A stretch of 5,300 bases of DNA from the NCBI GenBank assembly GCA_944391365.1, contig CALXTH010000091.1, forward strand, positions 1-5,300. The letters are read 5' to 3'. Every line of letters begins with the position of its first letter. The stretch's first letter is position 1. Shown one piece after another: positions 4,797 to 5,300 of the stretch. Made by a program: the position numbers and the translations under genes. This stretch comes from an uncultured Alphaproteobacteria bacterium. GTDB taxonomy: Bacteria; Pseudomonadota; Alphaproteobacteria; RF32; CAG-239. The notes beneath the pieces were generated by a model that was not told the DNA's origin, searched no databases, and saw nothing but the letters and a program-made list of their open reading frames with translations.

Positions 4797-5300
4797 TTAC
4801 AGCTGACATTTGACTGCCGGATAAAAAGCAGCCTTACTGTCTTCCGGAATATAAAAAAATCCTTTGCCTTCAGACATCCGGGGGAAAACACCGCAGGTTA
4901 TGTTCGGATGTATTGTTCTTCCGCTGATGTCTGTTGTATAGCGGTCATTTGCCGCCATATACCATTTTGCCTCAAAAGGCGTACCGCCCAGATTTTTAAG
5001 CAGTTCATTGATGATGAGAGAATTATTGAAAATGTTTCTCATAACGGCTCTGGGCACAAGCCGGTATTTTTGCCCGGCAAAGATATTGTTTTGACAATAT
5101 TCTTTTGCCTCCCGGGGAGACATTTCTTCCGGCGCCGGATTTATGGAAATAATATATCCTTTACAGCAAAAACCCCAAACTTTCCGTCCTGATGAAGCAG
5201 ATTTGAAGCGGCTTATCAGACCATCTTCGTAAACAACCGGATACGGATAGAATTTTGATTTATCCCGATGCAAAAGCGAGAACAACAAGCCGCAACTTTT
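4797..5300 (-). CDS. Hypothetical protein, 3' part; possible divergent DUF1566/lectin-like domain (5' end outside window)
   Basis: The frame is open to the right edge, giving 167 visible residues; the TTG at 5288 is not a convincing start, so the gene probably begins beyond the window. I do not recognise it firmly. From about residue 48 the order of motifs resembles DUF1566-type domains: GYIISINPAPEEMSPREAKEYC (48-69, split by Glu/Pro-rich turn), then YRLVPRAVMRNIF (79-91), INELLKNLGGTPF (97-109), KWYMAANDR (112-120) and a short closing strand FYPAVKCQL. These would match the family's EMSWxEAxxYC, RLPTxxEL, INxxLxxxGGTP, WYWSSTE and RPV blocks, but the key WSSTE and RPV residues are changed (inference from memory of the family). 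Cys45, Cys46, Cys69, Cys136 and Cys165 suggest an exported protein, but the signal peptide, if any, is out of view. It stops with TAA next to the tRNA terminator. Confidence 0.6.
   Translation of the reverse strand, partial: KSCGLLFSLLHRDKSKFYPYPVVYEDGLISRFKSASSGRKVWGFCCKGYIISINPAPEEMSPREAKEYCQNNIFAGQKYRLVPRAVMRNIFNNSLIINELLKNLGGTPFEAKWYMAANDRYTTDISGRTIHPNITCGVFPRMSEGKGFFYIPEDSKAAFYPAVKCQL

Noticed and set aside
4594..4806. Plus-strand 70-codon frame over the tRNA
   Set aside because: It runs through the whole tRNA-Leu gene and its terminator, so it is spurious.
4752..5192. Plus-strand 146-codon frame opposite the right-end gene
   Set aside because: It begins within the 3' end of the tRNA and passes through its terminator. 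The minus-strand frame is longer, open to the edge and has motif-like content.

Overview
The window looks like a piece of an alphaproteobacterial chromosome of moderate GC. The best evidence is the psd-pssA pair: a short psd-B-type phosphatidylserine decarboxylase overlapping a CDP-alcohol-type phosphatidylserine synthase, an arrangement common in Alphaproteobacteria. A second hint is a secreted, cysteine-rich protein with a WSSTEY...RPVxxF C-terminus. From memory, that build resembles protein families expanded in host-associated (gut) alphaproteobacteria; this lineage guess is an inference.

Layout, left to right. 11-859 (+): a single-pass membrane protein of unknown function with a duplicated basic LKKIKRPIKRPV motif. 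860-922: a convergent gap with a GC-rich hairpin. 923-1843 (-): the secreted Cys-rich protein, with a recognisable promoter and Shine-Dalgarno site. 1844-2295: 452 bases without a protein gene. It holds that promoter, a run of three adjacent hairpins followed by two successive plus-strand terminators (a candidate small RNA around 1990-2151), and a near-consensus promoter carrying a 7-bp dyad. 2296-2979 (+): an unrecognised 227-residue protein driven by that promoter, ending inside a bidirectional terminator. 3001-4484 (-): the psd-pssA operon. 4508-4563: a multi-hairpin dyad in the probable psd leader. 4673-4759 (+): tRNA-Leu(UAA) with its own promoter and terminator. 4797-5300 (-): the 3' part of a protein that may carry a divergent version of the same lectin-like/DUF1566-like fold as the secreted protein.

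PssA makes phosphatidylserine from CDP-diacylglycerol and serine, and Psd decarboxylates it to phosphatidylethanolamine, so the operon encodes the final two steps of PE synthesis. The most striking anomaly is in pssA. An in-frame TGA at 3094-3096 cuts the protein at 227 residues, yet the same frame continues for 30 more codons encoding a typical last membrane helix and basic tail. It ends with TAG at 3001-3003, six bases from the shared terminator. One base change from TGG (Trp) would explain it. A nonsense mutation, readthrough, a sequencing error or UGA recoding are all possible; TGG is used for every other Trp in the window, which argues against general recoding.

The other item worth pursuing is the structured, probably transcribed non-coding region at 1990-2151. 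No CRISPR array, insertion sequence or rRNA was seen.
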